Of a DNA stretch of 64,000 bases, positions 9,508-21,420 are shown piece after piece. The notes under the pieces were generated by a model that ran no database searches, had not been told where the DNA came from, and was given only the letters and a program-made list of their open reading frames with translations. Numbering within the stretch: the first letter of the stretch is position 1; each line of letters begins with the position of its first letter. The translations under genes were made by a program, and so were the position numbers. Source of the stretch: Rhizobiaceae bacterium MnEN-MB40S (GTDB lineage: Bacteria > Pseudomonadota > Alphaproteobacteria > Rhizobiales > Rhizobiaceae); the NCBI GenBank assembly GCA_024343425.1, contig BRLC01000025.1:248001-312000 (forward strand), written 5' to 3'.

Positions 9508-10440
9508 CTACGCTCGCCCGGAGACGATGCCCTTCCTGTCAAGCCAATCGAAAACCGTGTCGGAAACCTCTTGCGGCCTTTCATGCAGGAGCCAGTGTCC
9601 GGTTCCCTTCATACGATGGATCTCCAGATCCGGCGCGAATTTCTCAAGACCGTCCAGGCAGACATCCTTGAGGGCGGCGTCGTCGACGCCCCAGACAACG
9701 AGATGCGGGACCCGAACCGTGACATGCTCGGCAGGAATATCCAGAAGACGTCCCGCTTCGCGTTCGATTTCGGCTGCGTCCGCATCGGACGCCGGCACCA
9801 CCAGGGGCGACGCGCGATACCAGTTCACCATCGCTTCCATCGCGCCCGGCTGGCTCCACGCCTCGCGATATCCCCGTTTCACATCGTCGCTCAGCCAGTC
9901 GGAGGAGGAAAAGCCGCCGATCATGTTGAACGTGCGGGCATAGTCGTCCTCCTCGAGCGCCGCCTCGACTCCGGGCTTGCGCAGCCTCGGGATATAGTAA
10001 CTCGCTTCGCGTTGACCTTTGTCGTACAGCAGCGCGCGCTGGAACGTGACCGGATGGATGCCGTTGGCGATGATCAGGCCGGAAAGTCTTTCCGGATGGC
10101 GGAAGGCATAGGCGTAGGCGACGGAAGCGCCCCAATCGTGCCCGAACAGCAGGACTGGCCGGCCCGGCGACACGTGATTGATAAAGCGGGCGATGTCGCC
10201 GGCAAGATGTCGCGCGGCGTAGGCGTCGACGCCTTTCGGCTTGAACGACAGATTGTAGCCGCGCTGATCCGGCGCGTAGACGCGGAAACGCTCGGCAAGA
10301 AGCGGCATGATATCGCGGAAACCGGCCCAGTATTCCGGAAAGCCGTGCAGGCAGACCAGCGCCGGCGCATCGGAACGTCCGAGCGCAGCATAGTGAAGCC
10401 GCACATCGCCTTCCTCGAAAACATGAAATTCGGTTTGCAT
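9508..10440 (-). CDS. Alpha/beta hydrolase, epoxide hydrolase-like
   Basis: This is a 310-residue alpha/beta hydrolase. The oxyanion-hole motif HGFPEYW lies near residue 33 and the nucleophile elbow is FGHDWGAS, with aspartate at the nucleophile position. That points to epoxide hydrolase or haloalkane dehalogenase rather than a serine esterase. The catalytic histidine is likely in GTGHWLLHERP near the C-terminus. The ATG at 10440 has AGGACG five bases ahead; an ATG 18 bases upstream does not. It is the first gene of the hydrolase-trmJ-murI transcript and is divergent from icd. Substrate unknown. Confidence 0.88.
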   Translation of the reverse strand: MQTEFHVFEEGDVRLHYAALGRSDAPALVCLHGFPEYWAGFRDIMPLLAERFRVYAPDQRGYNLSFKPKGVDAYAARHLAGDIARFINHVSPGRPVLLFGHDWGASVAYAYAFRHPERLSGLIIANGIHPVTFQRALLYDKGQREASYYIPRLRKPGVEAALEEDDYARTFNMIGGFSSSDWLSDDVKRGYREAWSQPGAMEAMVNWYRASPLVVPASDADAAEIEREAGRLLDIPAEHVTVRVPHLVVWGVDDAALKDVCLDGLEKFAPDLEIHRMKGTGHWLLHERPQEVSDTVFDWLDRKGIVSGRA

Positions 10441-10512
10441 GATTCGTCCTGTATTCACGTCGCCCTGCCGCTCCGGCGCTCACATAAGACGAAATCAGCA
10501 GGAACACCACCT

Positions 10513-10540
10513 TTGCCTTCACGGCGCACAGTGTTATAGG
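10513..10540 (+). promoter_or_regulatory. Candidate icd promoter
   Basis: TTGCCT (10513) and TATAGG (10535) are separated by 16 bases, about 65 bases ahead of the icd start, in the gap between the divergent hydrolase and icd. This is a match by eye only. Confidence 0.35.
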
Positions 10541-10604
10541 AGCGCGGACTTCACGATAGCTCAGCGGGCGCAAGGCCCGAAAACACAAAGACGAGGCTTT
10601 CTTC

Positions 10605-11816
10605 ATGGCAAAAATCAAGGTCGAAAATCCGGTTGTCGAACTCGACGGCGACGAGATGACCCGGATCATCTGGCAGTTCATCAAGGACAAGTTGATACAT
10701 CCCTATCTGGACATCGACCTTGAATATTACGACCTCGGCATGGAAAGCCGCGACGCGACGGACGACCAGATCACCATCGACGCGGCCAACGCCATCAAGA
10801 AGCACGGCGTCGGCGTCAAATGCGCAACCATCACGCCTGACGAGGCGCGCGTCGAGGAATTCGGCCTGAAGAAGATGTGGCGCTCGCCGAACGGCACCAT
10901 CCGCAACATTCTCGGCGGCGTGATCTTCCGCGAACCGATCATCTGCAACAACGTGCCGCGTCTCGTTCCGGGCTGGACGAAGCCGGTGATTGTCGGCCGT
11001 CACGCCTTCGGCGACCAGTATCGCGCGACCGACTTCAAGTTTCCGGGCAAAGGCAAGTTGACGATGAAATTCGTCGGCGAGGACGGCTACGAGGAAGAAT
11101 TCGAGGTTTTCGACGCGCCGGGCGCCGGCATCGCCATGGGCATGTACAACCTCGACGCCTCGATCACCGATTTCGCCCGCGCCTCGCTGAACTACGGCCT
11201 GCAGCGGAAGGTTCCGGTCTACCTGTCGACAAAGAACACGATCCTCAAGGTCTATGACGGCCGCTTCAAGGACATCTTCCAGGAAATCTACGAGACGGAA
11301 TTCCAGGACGCCTTCAAGGAAGCCGGCATAACCTACGAGCACCGTCTGATCGACGACATGGTGGCGGCCAACCTCAAGTGGTCCGGCGGCTATGTCTGGG
11401 CCTGCAAGAACTACGACGGCGACGTGCAGTCGGACACGGTGGCCCAGGGCTTCGGCTCGCTCGGCCTGATGACGTCCGTTCTGATGACGCCGGACGGCAA
11501 GACGGTCGAAGCGGAAGCCGCCCACGGCACCGTGACGCGCCACTACCGCCAGCACCAGAAGGGCGAGGAAACCTCGACCAACTCGATCGCCTCCATCTTC
11601 GCGTGGACGCGCGGTCTCGCCCACCGGGCGAAGCTCGACAACAACGAGGCGCTGGCCAAATTCGCCGACACGCTCGAAAAAGTCTGCGTGGACACCGTGG
11701 AAAGCGGTCACATGACCAAGGACCTGGCCCTGCTGATCGGTCCCGACCAGCCCTGGCTTTCCACCACCGGCTTCCTCGACAAGGTGGACGAGAACCTGCA
11801 GAAGGCGATGGCCTGA
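10605..11816 (+). CDS. icd: NADP-dependent isocitrate dehydrogenase
   Basis: This 403-residue enzyme oxidises isocitrate to 2-oxoglutarate in the TCA cycle, making NADPH. It is of the eukaryote-like homodimeric type common in Rhizobiales, shown by the N-terminus [18 protein letters not shown], the isocitrate-binding SPNGTIRN, the STKNTILK region, [11 protein letters not shown] with the metal-binding aspartates nearby, and the [12 protein letters not shown] coenzyme loop. ACGAGG lies nine bases ahead of the ATG. The gene is monocistronic, with a strong terminator 32 bases after the stop. It is divergent from the hydrolase gene. Confidence 0.98.
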   Translation: MAKIKVENPVVELDGDEMTRIIWQFIKDKLIHPYLDIDLEYYDLGMESRDATDDQITIDAANAIKKHGVGVKCATITPDEARVEEFGLKKMWRSPNGTIRNILGGVIFREPIICNNVPRLVPGWTKPVIVGRHAFGDQYRATDFKFPGKGKLTMKFVGEDGYEEEFEVFDAPGAGIAMGMYNLDASITDFARASLNYGLQRKVPVYLSTKNTILKVYDGRFKDIFQEIYETEFQDAFKEAGITYEHRLIDDMVAANLKWSGGYVWACKNYDGDVQSDTVAQGFGSLGLMTSVLMTPDGKTVEAEAAHGTVTRHYRQHQKGEETSTNSIASIFAWTRGLAHRAKLDNNEALAKFADTLEKVCVDTVESGHMTKDLALLIGPDQPWLSTTGFLDKVDENLQKAMA

Positions 11817-11847
11817 GGCTGATTGCTCAATACCGACGAATGATCGA

Positions 11848-11875
11848 CCCCGCCTCGCCGGCGGGGTTCTTGTTT
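11848..11875 (+). terminator. Intrinsic terminator of icd
   Basis: CCCCGCC (11848-11854) and GGCGGGG (11860-11866) form a perfect 7-bp stem with a five-base loop, followed by TTCTTGTTT. It lies between icd and the convergent unknown gene. Confidence 0.85.
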
Positions 11876-11881
11876 GAGAAA

Positions 11882-13915
11882 TCAGTGATTGGCTTCGATC
11901 GTCAGCCCGAGCAGTTGCGGCAGGGTCTGCGGCGACGTCATGAAGCCGGCCGCAATCTGGGCGACCGGCAAGGGATTTGCGGGTTTCAGCATGACGCGAA
12001 ACGATTTCGGATCCTCTAAGAAGTCTGATAGTTCAGCTTCCACCTCAGAGAGGAATTCCTTGCTTGCGAACGGAGTGAGCGCTTCCAGTAACTGTAGAAG
12101 AATTGCTGTTTTAGCCTCATTCTCGCTGGTGCCGTCGTTGCGCGCCCGCGCGGCGAGGAGCGCCTCAACCACGCCAGCGTTCTCGAAATCCAATTCCAGC
12201 GATTTCAGGTTGGCGGTGACCATCAAGGCTTCCGGATTTTCAGGGTTTTCCAGAACGAAGCGCGGCACGCCACCGATCTGCATGCGCCCGCTTGCCTTAC
12301 CAAACCGCCCAAGATCAAGGACGAGGCGATCGATGGTGACGTCGCCCGTGGATTCGTCCCAGTCGATATGGATATCCTGATTGAAGGCAATCTTTTCGAT
12401 GCCAAGCCCACCTAAAACGGCGTCTGCATCAGGATCGTCTATAAGATCGGTTGACAATTCGAAATTATCGACCGTCATCTCGATCAAGGTCAGGATGGGA
12501 GGGACTGCGGATTCCAGTTTAGTGAAAAATCCATCAAGGACCATTTCGTCATCTGTGCCGGCAAATTGAAGGGATAATTTCCCGAGACCCGCCGTGAGAG
12601 CAGTTGGCGTGAAAGCGCGCCCCAGAAGAAGTGGGTCAACATCTTCCAAAATTTCTGGACTATCGATCACTTGTCTCATCCAGGAAACGGACGGAAAGTC
12701 GACATCCTTTATGAAGACCTTCTCGAGATTCATGTCAAAGACGTTTTCGACACCGAAATCGAGATCGGTCATCGAAAACTCGCCAAGACCTTCCGAACCC
12801 AGATCCGAGAGCAAGAATTCACTCAGATTCAAGTCGATCTGGTTTCCATCCTGCTCGACATCGAAGGAGATTCCGCGGAGACCAGCACGGGCGAGTGAAA
12901 AGCTCCGCAGAGTTTCCAAATACATGCGTTCGAATTGCGTATCGTCGACTTCGCTGCCGGTGATCAGGGAGTCCGCGTAGCCAAGAACATCGAAATCCGG
13001 GCGTTTCATCGTAAGTCCCTCGATCAACACTTCATCGATCGAAGTCCGCTGTCCGGACACATTACTTGTATACCCCCGCTGGATCATCGATCCCAGGACC
13101 ACGATTTCTTCGATGGATCCCGGCTGCAGCAAGTCAACTGAACCAAACATATTGTAGTCACGAAATTGCAGTTCTCTGGTGGACGCAACCTGGGTCGTCA
13201 TTTTTCCGCTTTCATCAGGATACGTATATTCCTCGCGCGCCTCTCCGCTGTCATAGGCGCCAATAACTCCGTTCTCCCACCCGGAAAGCGCAATATCACG
13301 CCGCGTGAACTTTCCTGAAACGACCCCTCCCCCGGCATCGGACAAGTCTGTATCGATCTCGCCGTAAAGAAGCCCCATCCCGGCTCGGTCGACCCGTATT
13401 TCCTGCAAGGCCTGGATCAGGGGTACAAATCGGCTGACCGGCCGGTCCGGATCGTCGGCGATTTCAGGCAGAGCAGGAAAGAAGAATCCTTCGACGCTGT
13501 ATTCCTCGACACCGCCTTTAACAGAGATTCGGCCTCGATCCGATGCGAGCGACAGCAGGTAGTGCATGTCCTCGGGATAGCTAATCTTGCTTGCCTCAAC
13601 ACCGTCACTCCGGAAATCGAGACCATGAAGAACCGCTTCCGGAATCTCTAGGCTGAAGTCCAATACCCAAGTTCCGTACACGCCATTGACATGGACGCCC
13701 AATTCGCTGTCGAGAGTTACCTGATATTCGAGTTTGATGTCCTCGATTACAGTTTGATCGTCTCGCTCTTCTATTGCGCCGTGGGTTAAAGAAAGCCCTG
13801 GGACATCATTGACGTTGAGCCACGTTTCCAGCGCGCCTCGAACATCCTCTTGCGCATTAACCTGAGTGGTTGCTGTAAAAACAAACAGGACTGCGGCGGC
13901 CGAAATTGCTTTCAT
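11882..13915 (-). CDS. Large secreted protein of unknown function
   Basis: This 677-residue acidic protein starts with a Sec signal peptide (hydrophobic AAAVLFVFTATT, likely cleavage after VNA). No membrane segment follows, so it is periplasmic or secreted. The mature part is rich in beta-type stretches and Asp/Glu, with repeated short units of the kind LxLxDLxxF and SLELDFENAG. It recalls the loose pattern of DUF945- or AsmA-like beta-rich envelope proteins, but I cannot assign a family. GGGAG lies eight bases ahead of the ATG. Base composition is unlike the neighbours: bases 12421-12480 have 26 G/C of 60, whereas alaS exceeds 60 percent. Codon use in an open frame this long, plus the signal peptide, support a real gene, possibly acquired. 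Confidence 0.85.
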   Translation of the reverse strand: MKAISAAAVLFVFTATTQVNAQEDVRGALETWLNVNDVPGLSLTHGAIEERDDQTVIEDIKLEYQVTLDSELGVHVNGVYGTWVLDFSLEIPEAVLHGLDFRSDGVEASKISYPEDMHYLLSLASDRGRISVKGGVEEYSVEGFFFPALPEIADDPDRPVSRFVPLIQALQEIRVDRAGMGLLYGEIDTDLSDAGGGVVSGKFTRRDIALSGWENGVIGAYDSGEAREEYTYPDESGKMTTQVASTRELQFRDYNMFGSVDLLQPGSIEEIVVLGSMIQRGYTSNVSGQRTSIDEVLIEGLTMKRPDFDVLGYADSLITGSEVDDTQFERMYLETLRSFSLARAGLRGISFDVEQDGNQIDLNLSEFLLSDLGSEGLGEFSMTDLDFGVENVFDMNLEKVFIKDVDFPSVSWMRQVIDSPEILEDVDPLLLGRAFTPTALTAGLGKLSLQFAGTDDEMVLDGFFTKLESAVPPILTLIEMTVDNFELSTDLIDDPDADAVLGGLGIEKIAFNQDIHIDWDESTGDVTIDRLVLDLGRFGKASGRMQIGGVPRFVLENPENPEALMVTANLKSLELDFENAGVVEALLAARARNDGTSENEAKTAILLQLLEALTPFASKEFLSEVEAELSDFLEDPKSFRVMLKPANPLPVAQIAAGFMTSPQTLPQLLGLTIEANH

Positions 13916-14048
13916 TGAATAACTCCCGAATATGTCGGGGGAAATACTACAGGTTTCATGACCAAAGGCTACAACCCGCGGCCAATTCGTCGTGTAAAGT
14001 TTCCGAAATTTCGCCTTCGATCTTGCTGCTGCCGCGGGCCTTTTCTGG

Positions 14049-14069
14049 ATGTCGGGTCAAACCCGACAT
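14049..14069. repeat. Perfect intergenic palindrome (REP-like)
   Basis: ATGTCGGGT (14049-14057) and ACCCGACAT (14061-14069) pair perfectly around CAA. Short palindromes of the pattern GG-TCAA-CC are common between genes in alphaproteobacteria, so it may be one copy of a dispersed family. No second copy was noticed in this window. Confidence 0.6.
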
Positions 14070-14140
14070 GAGGGTGGATTTATCTTTAAGTTATTGTTTT
14101 TATTTTTCTAAATACTGTTTTACATAAACCAATAAAATCT

Positions 14141-14258
14141 GGCTTTGTTTCGGGAATTGGCTCTCGTGAGCCAAACCGCCTCGTTTGGCTTTGTTTCGGG
14201 AATCCGCAAAACGCCGTCCGCGCCGCCCCGATTCCCGATCTGGCTTTGTTTCGGGAAT
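14141..14258. repeat. Three direct copies of a 17-base sequence with hairpins
   Basis: GGCTTTGTTTCGGGAAT occurs exactly at 14141-14157, 14187-14203 and 14242-14258, spaced 46 and 55 bases. After the first copy TTGGCTC/GAGCCAA (14157-14174) makes a 7-bp hairpin. The third copy closes an 8-bp inverted repeat, ATTCCCGA (14231-14238) with TCGGGAAT (14251-14258). The cluster ends about 20 bases beyond the alaS stop. Confidence 0.85.
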
Positions 14259-14278
14259 TTCGGTTTTCAGCGGTTGCG

Positions 14279-16939
<2,661 letters not shown>

Positions 16940-17095
16940 TGCCAGCCCTTTTACATTACGCCTTGCGGCGACCCTGATGCGGTCACCTTGATCCATGCGG
17001 CTTTTATCCATCTCGCCGCGGACTGTCCAGATACACTGGAGGGGCCTTGTCCGGGTGCGCGGACGCCAGCATTCACCTGCCGCAAATACGGACGA

Positions 17096-17126
17096 AACCG
17101 GCGGCGTCACGAGGACGCCGCCGGTT
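17096..17126 (-). terminator. Strong hairpin after recA, probable terminator
   Basis: A perfect 12-bp stem, AACCGGCGGCGT (17096-17107) with ACGCCGCCGGTT (17115-17126), lies 35 bases past the recA stop. The following minus-strand bases are only moderately T-rich (TCGTCCGTATTTG), so termination may be partial. Confidence 0.6.
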
Positions 17127-17160
17127 CCTGGGAACGCTGACAAATATCAGCGGGGGTGGA

Positions 17161-18240
<1,080 letters not shown>

Positions 18241-18299
18241 TCAATCCACCTTTAGGTTATCTGGGCATGACAGGCAATGAGCGCCGCACACGCTCATTT

Positions 18300-18314
18300 G
18301 TACCCTATTTGTTC
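18300..18314 (-). promoter_or_regulatory. Candidate LexA box upstream of recA (proximal)
   Basis: Read on the plus strand this is GTACCCTATTTGTTC, one mismatch from the alphaproteobacterial consensus GTTC-N7-GTTC. It lies 60 bases ahead of the recA start. Confidence 0.45.
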
Positions 18315-18367
18315 CAGTTTCGCAAGAGGCGGTTAAATAATTGTAAACATGCGATAAACGGGATAAT

Positions 18368-18382
18368 GTTCTATTTTTGTCC
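18368..18382 (-). promoter_or_regulatory. Candidate LexA box upstream of recA (distal)
   Basis: Plus-strand GTTCTATTTTTGTCC matches GTTC-N7-GTTC with one mismatch and has the T-rich spacer often seen in such boxes. It lies 128 bases ahead of the recA start. Which of the two is used cannot be told from sequence. Confidence 0.45.
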
Positions 18383-18527
18383 TAGAAATAAATACGTTGC
18401 TGACAGCCTGCTTCGCCTCAAGAACCTTGAGTCTCAGAGATAATGCCTGATTCGGTCTTTCGTCTGACTGAACATTTACAGCAACGCGGCAAGAGGTCCT
18501 GATCACGCTCCCGCATTTGTAAACAGA

Positions 18528-19322
18528 TCACACCGCCTCAAACCGAATACGCTTGCGGTCGGCGTGATAAGGCAAGCGTTTACGGGAGGCGGCGACGCGG
18601 TCGACGTGGAGTTTCGCGGCGATGACTTCCTCGTCCCGTCCGGCGCGCGCGAGATCGCGGCCGTCCGGCCCGACGATGCAACTGTGCCCGAGAAAGCGCA
18701 GGTCGCCTTCCTCTCCGCAATGGTTGGCGTAGGCTATGTAAACGCCGTTCTCGAAAGCGCGTGTGGGAATGAGATTGCGGGCAACGACGTCCCACTGGCT
18801 CGACAGCGCCGTCGGCACGATGACCAGATCGGCGCCGGTCTCGCAGACATGTCGAAAGGTCTCGGGAAACTCCGCGTCATAGCAGATGAGCGGGGCGATG
18901 CGAAAACCGTTCATTTCGAACAGGACGCAACCGGCGCCGGAGACGAAATGGTCTTCCTCGAAACCCGGCGGTATGACCAGTTTGCGATGCCTGCTGGCGA
19001 GCGCGCCGTCGGCGGTGAATGTTTGCGAGGAACTGTAAAGCCCGCCATCGGCGCGTTCCGCGTAACCATAGTGGATGGCGACGCAAAACCGGCGCGCCAT
19101 GTCCGCGACGCGTCGGCTGGAAGGCCCGTCAGCGGGCTCGCCCCTCTCCTTCAGTTTGCGCCCGACATTGTAGCCGGAAAGAAAAAGCTCGGGTAGCGCG
19201 ACGATATCATAGGCGCCGGAGCCGTGCCGCATCAGCGTCTGCTCCAGCCAGTTGAGCCGCTCTTCGGGCTCGCCCAGGGAACCGGGGCTCTGCAGGACGG
19301 CGATGTTGAGTTCAGCATCCAT
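18528..19322 (-). CDS. Carbon-nitrogen hydrolase (nitrilase superfamily amidase)
   Basis: This 264-residue protein belongs to the nitrilase superfamily. The Glu-Lys-Cys triad is visible: ALPELFLSGYN (Glu near 44), SRHRKLVIPPG (Lys near 113) and APLICYDAEFPE (Cys near 146). The RNLIPTRAFENGVYIAYAN segment is typical of aliphatic amidase-like members such as R-stereoselective amidases. The substrate is unknown; a free amide or carbamoyl compound is likely. It has no close same-strand partner: recA lies downstream and the pseudouridine genes are divergent. No signal peptide, so cytosolic. Confidence 0.9.
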   Translation of the reverse strand: MDAELNIAVLQSPGSLGEPEERLNWLEQTLMRHGSGAYDIVALPELFLSGYNVGRKLKERGEPADGPSSRRVADMARRFCVAIHYGYAERADGGLYSSSQTFTADGALASRHRKLVIPPGFEEDHFVSGAGCVLFEMNGFRIAPLICYDAEFPETFRHVCETGADLVIVPTALSSQWDVVARNLIPTRAFENGVYIAYANHCGEEGDLRFLGHSCIVGPDGRDLARAGRDEEVIAAKLHVDRVAASRKRLPYHADRKRIRFEAV

Positions 19323-19488
19323 GCGGCGTCCCTCCTTGAGCCCGGTTCATTGAAACCGCTTTTTCCGATCGCGCCATTCCTGCGCCATTGTTATAGTGCT
19401 GGAAGTTTGCGAATGAGACAATCAAACTGATTCAGATCCTTAACGCTTATCGACAAGCGACGGAATTCGACGGAAAAACCCAATCCCG

Positions 19489-20451
19489 ATGGCACGTATC
19501 TTCGTCCTTGGCGGCGCCCATCTCGACCGGCGCGCCCGCATTTCCACCCGGACCATACCGGGCGCGAGCAATCCGGGACGCTGGCGCGAGGAACCGGGCG
19601 GCGGCGGTTTCAACGCGGCGCGCAATCTGGCGCAACTGGGCAATGCGGTGATCATGGTTTCAGTCGGCGGCGGCGACGCGGCGGCGGAAGCCGTGGAGCG
19701 GCGCGCGGCGGACGCCGGCGTCGATTTCCGGCAGCAAATCTTTCTCGATCGGACGACGCCCAGCTATTCGGCCATTCTGGAACAGGACGGCAATCTGGTG
19801 ATCGCCGTCGCCGACATGGAGCTCTATGACCGGTTCGGACCGCGACAGTTTTCCCGCAGACACATTCGGGAAGCGGTGGAATCATCCGAATGGATCCTGT
19901 GCGACGCCAATTACCAGACGGCTTCGCTTGCGGCGCTCGTCTCCGCTGCGGCGCGGAACGGAAAACCGGTGGCGGCGATCGCAATTTCGCCGGCCAAGGT
20001 CGTGCGCTTCGAACCGCTTCTCGACCAACTCTCGGTGCTTTTCCTGAACGAAGCGGAAGCACGGGAACTGTGCGGCCCCGACAGCGACGCCGACGCCTGG
20101 CCCGGCGCCCTTCGCGCCAAGGGGCTGAAATGTGCAGTCATCACACGCGGCGCGCGCCCGGTGATCGCCTTTGATGGCGAGGCTGTGTTGAGCATCGCGA
20201 CGCGCGAGACCGACGGGCTCGCCGACGTCACCGGCGCCGGCGACGCGCTTGCCGCTGCGACCATCGACGGCCTCGCGGGCGGGCTCGACCTTGCGGAAGC
20301 CGTGCGCCGCGGCGTGGCGGCCGCCTGGATTACCGTGCGTTCGGCCGACGCGGTTTCACGCGCGCTCGACACACCCGCTCTCGACGCAGCGGCGGCGGAG
20401 ATCGCCCCAGCAACCATCTTCAATAGACAGACAACCGGAAACACAGCGTGA
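19489..20451 (+). CDS. psuK: PfkB-family carbohydrate kinase, probable pseudouridine kinase
   Basis: This is a 320-residue ribokinase-like kinase. The N-terminal glycine-rich element EEPGGGGFNAARNLAQLG binds sugar, and the C-terminal DVTGAGDALAAATIDG carries the catalytic aspartate and anion hole. Its stop overlaps the start of psuG by four bases (GTGA), which strongly suggests that it phosphorylates pseudouridine to pseudouridine 5'-phosphate for PsuG. The ribosome site is weak. Adenosine or ribose kinase activity cannot be excluded on motifs alone, so the specific name rests on the coupling to psuG. Confidence 0.88.
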   Translation: MARIFVLGGAHLDRRARISTRTIPGASNPGRWREEPGGGGFNAARNLAQLGNAVIMVSVGGGDAAAEAVERRAADAGVDFRQQIFLDRTTPSYSAILEQDGNLVIAVADMELYDRFGPRQFSRRHIREAVESSEWILCDANYQTASLAALVSAAARNGKPVAAIAISPAKVVRFEPLLDQLSVLFLNEAEARELCGPDSDADAWPGALRAKGLKCAVITRGARPVIAFDGEAVLSIATRETDGLADVTGAGDALAAATIDGLAGGLDLAEAVRRGVAAAWITVRSADAVSRALDTPALDAAAAEIAPATIFNRQTTGNTA

Positions 20452-21365
20452 CCCCTGCCCCTGACATCGCCTATTCCACTGACGTTCGCGCGGCGCTCGA
20501 CGCCGGCCAACCGGTGGTGGCTCTCGAATCCACGATCATCACCCATGGCATGCCCTGGCCCCGCAACCTTGAAATGGCGAAAAGCGTTGAGGCGATCATT
20601 CGCGACGGCGGCGCGACGCCCGCGACGATCGCCGTGATCGAGGGCCGGCTGCATGTCGGCCTCGAAGACGCGGAACTAGACAAGCTTGCGCAGACGGAAG
20701 ACGCGCTCAAAGTCTCGCGCGCCGACCTCGCCTTCGCCATTGCAACGGGTCGCACCGGGGCGACAACGGTCGCCGCCACCATGATCGGCGCCCATCTTGC
20801 CGGGATCGGCGTGTTTGCGACCGGCGGCATCGGCGGGGTGCATCGCGGCGCGGAGACGAGTTTCGACATCTCAGCCGATCTCGAGGAACTGGCGCGCACG
20901 CCGGTGACCGTCGTCTGCGCCGGGGCAAAGGCGATCCTCGACATCCCGAAGACGCTTGAAGTGCTGGAAACCAAGGGCGTGCCGGTGGTAACCTTCGGCA
21001 GCGACGCCTTTCCGGCCTTCTGGTCGCGCAATTCAGGACTGGCGTCGCCCTTGCGGCTGAACACGGCCGGAGAGATCGCTGCCTTTCAGCGGGCGCGAAC
21101 GCAATATGGTGTGACCGGCGGGATGCTGGTCGCCAATCCCGTGCCGGAGGCCGACGAGATTCCGCGTGAAGAGATGGAAGAGCATATCGCCGCCGCCCTG
21201 CGGATGGCGGAAGAGCGCGGCGTCAGCGGCAAGGACGTGACGCCGTTCCTGCTCGCGGCGATCTTCGACATTACGCAAGGCCGCAGCCTCCAGACAAACA
21301 TCGCCCTCGTCGCCAGCAATGCGCGTCTGGCGGCGGATATCGCGGTCGCCTCGGTCAAAGATTAA
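20448..21365 (+). CDS. psuG: Pseudouridine-5'-phosphate glycosidase
   Basis: PsuG splits pseudouridine 5'-phosphate into uracil and ribose 5-phosphate, breaking the C-C glycosidic bond. The 305 residues contain the family's VALESTIITHGMPWPRN, IAVIEGRLHVGL, RTGATTVAATM, ATGGIGGVHRGAE with the catalytic region, and AGAKAILDIPKTLE. The start is a GTG overlapping the psuK stop by four bases, so the two are coupled. With psuK it makes a complete pseudouridine salvage step; no transporter is adjacent. The downstream gene is convergent, separated by a hairpin. Confidence 0.96.
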   Translation: MTPAPDIAYSTDVRAALDAGQPVVALESTIITHGMPWPRNLEMAKSVEAIIRDGGATPATIAVIEGRLHVGLEDAELDKLAQTEDALKVSRADLAFAIATGRTGATTVAATMIGAHLAGIGVFATGGIGGVHRGAETSFDISADLEELARTPVTVVCAGAKAILDIPKTLEVLETKGVPVVTFGSDAFPAFWSRNSGLASPLRLNTAGEIAAFQRARTQYGVTGGMLVANPVPEADEIPREEMEEHIAAALRMAEERGVSGKDVTPFLLAAIFDITQGRSLQTNIALVASNARLAADIAVASVKD

Positions 21366-21378
21366 GCAAGCAGTCCAT

Positions 21379-21402
21379 CCGCCCGCACTGACGCGCGGGC
21401 GG
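21379..21402. terminator. Hairpin between convergent psuG and OmpA-like gene
   Basis: CCGCCCGC (21379-21386) and GCGGGCGG (21395-21402) pair perfectly over an eight-base loop, midway between two convergent stops. There is no T run on either side, so it is a possible rather than certain terminator. Confidence 0.45.
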
Positions 21403-21420
21403 TCAGACAATCAGCCTGTG

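Larger units (their letters stand above)
13916..14278. other. Gene-free, AT-rich gap with repeats between the secreted protein gene and alaS
   Basis: These 363 bases hold no credible gene. They contain the start region of the minus-strand secreted protein gene (13916-13960), a perfect 9-bp palindrome at 14049-14069, an AT-rich stretch at 14075-14140, and three copies of a 17-mer at 14141, 14187 and 14242 with two further hairpins. No clear terminator for alaS with a T tract is visible. Confidence 0.7.

Noticed and set aside
8647..10539. 630-codon plus-strand frame across trmJ and the hydrolase
   Set aside because: It runs opposite to well-supported overlapping genes and has no family features.
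14141..14258. Triplicated 17-mer considered as a CRISPR remnant
   Set aside because: Only three copies, repeat too short, spacers of different length (29 and 38 bases) and no cas genes.
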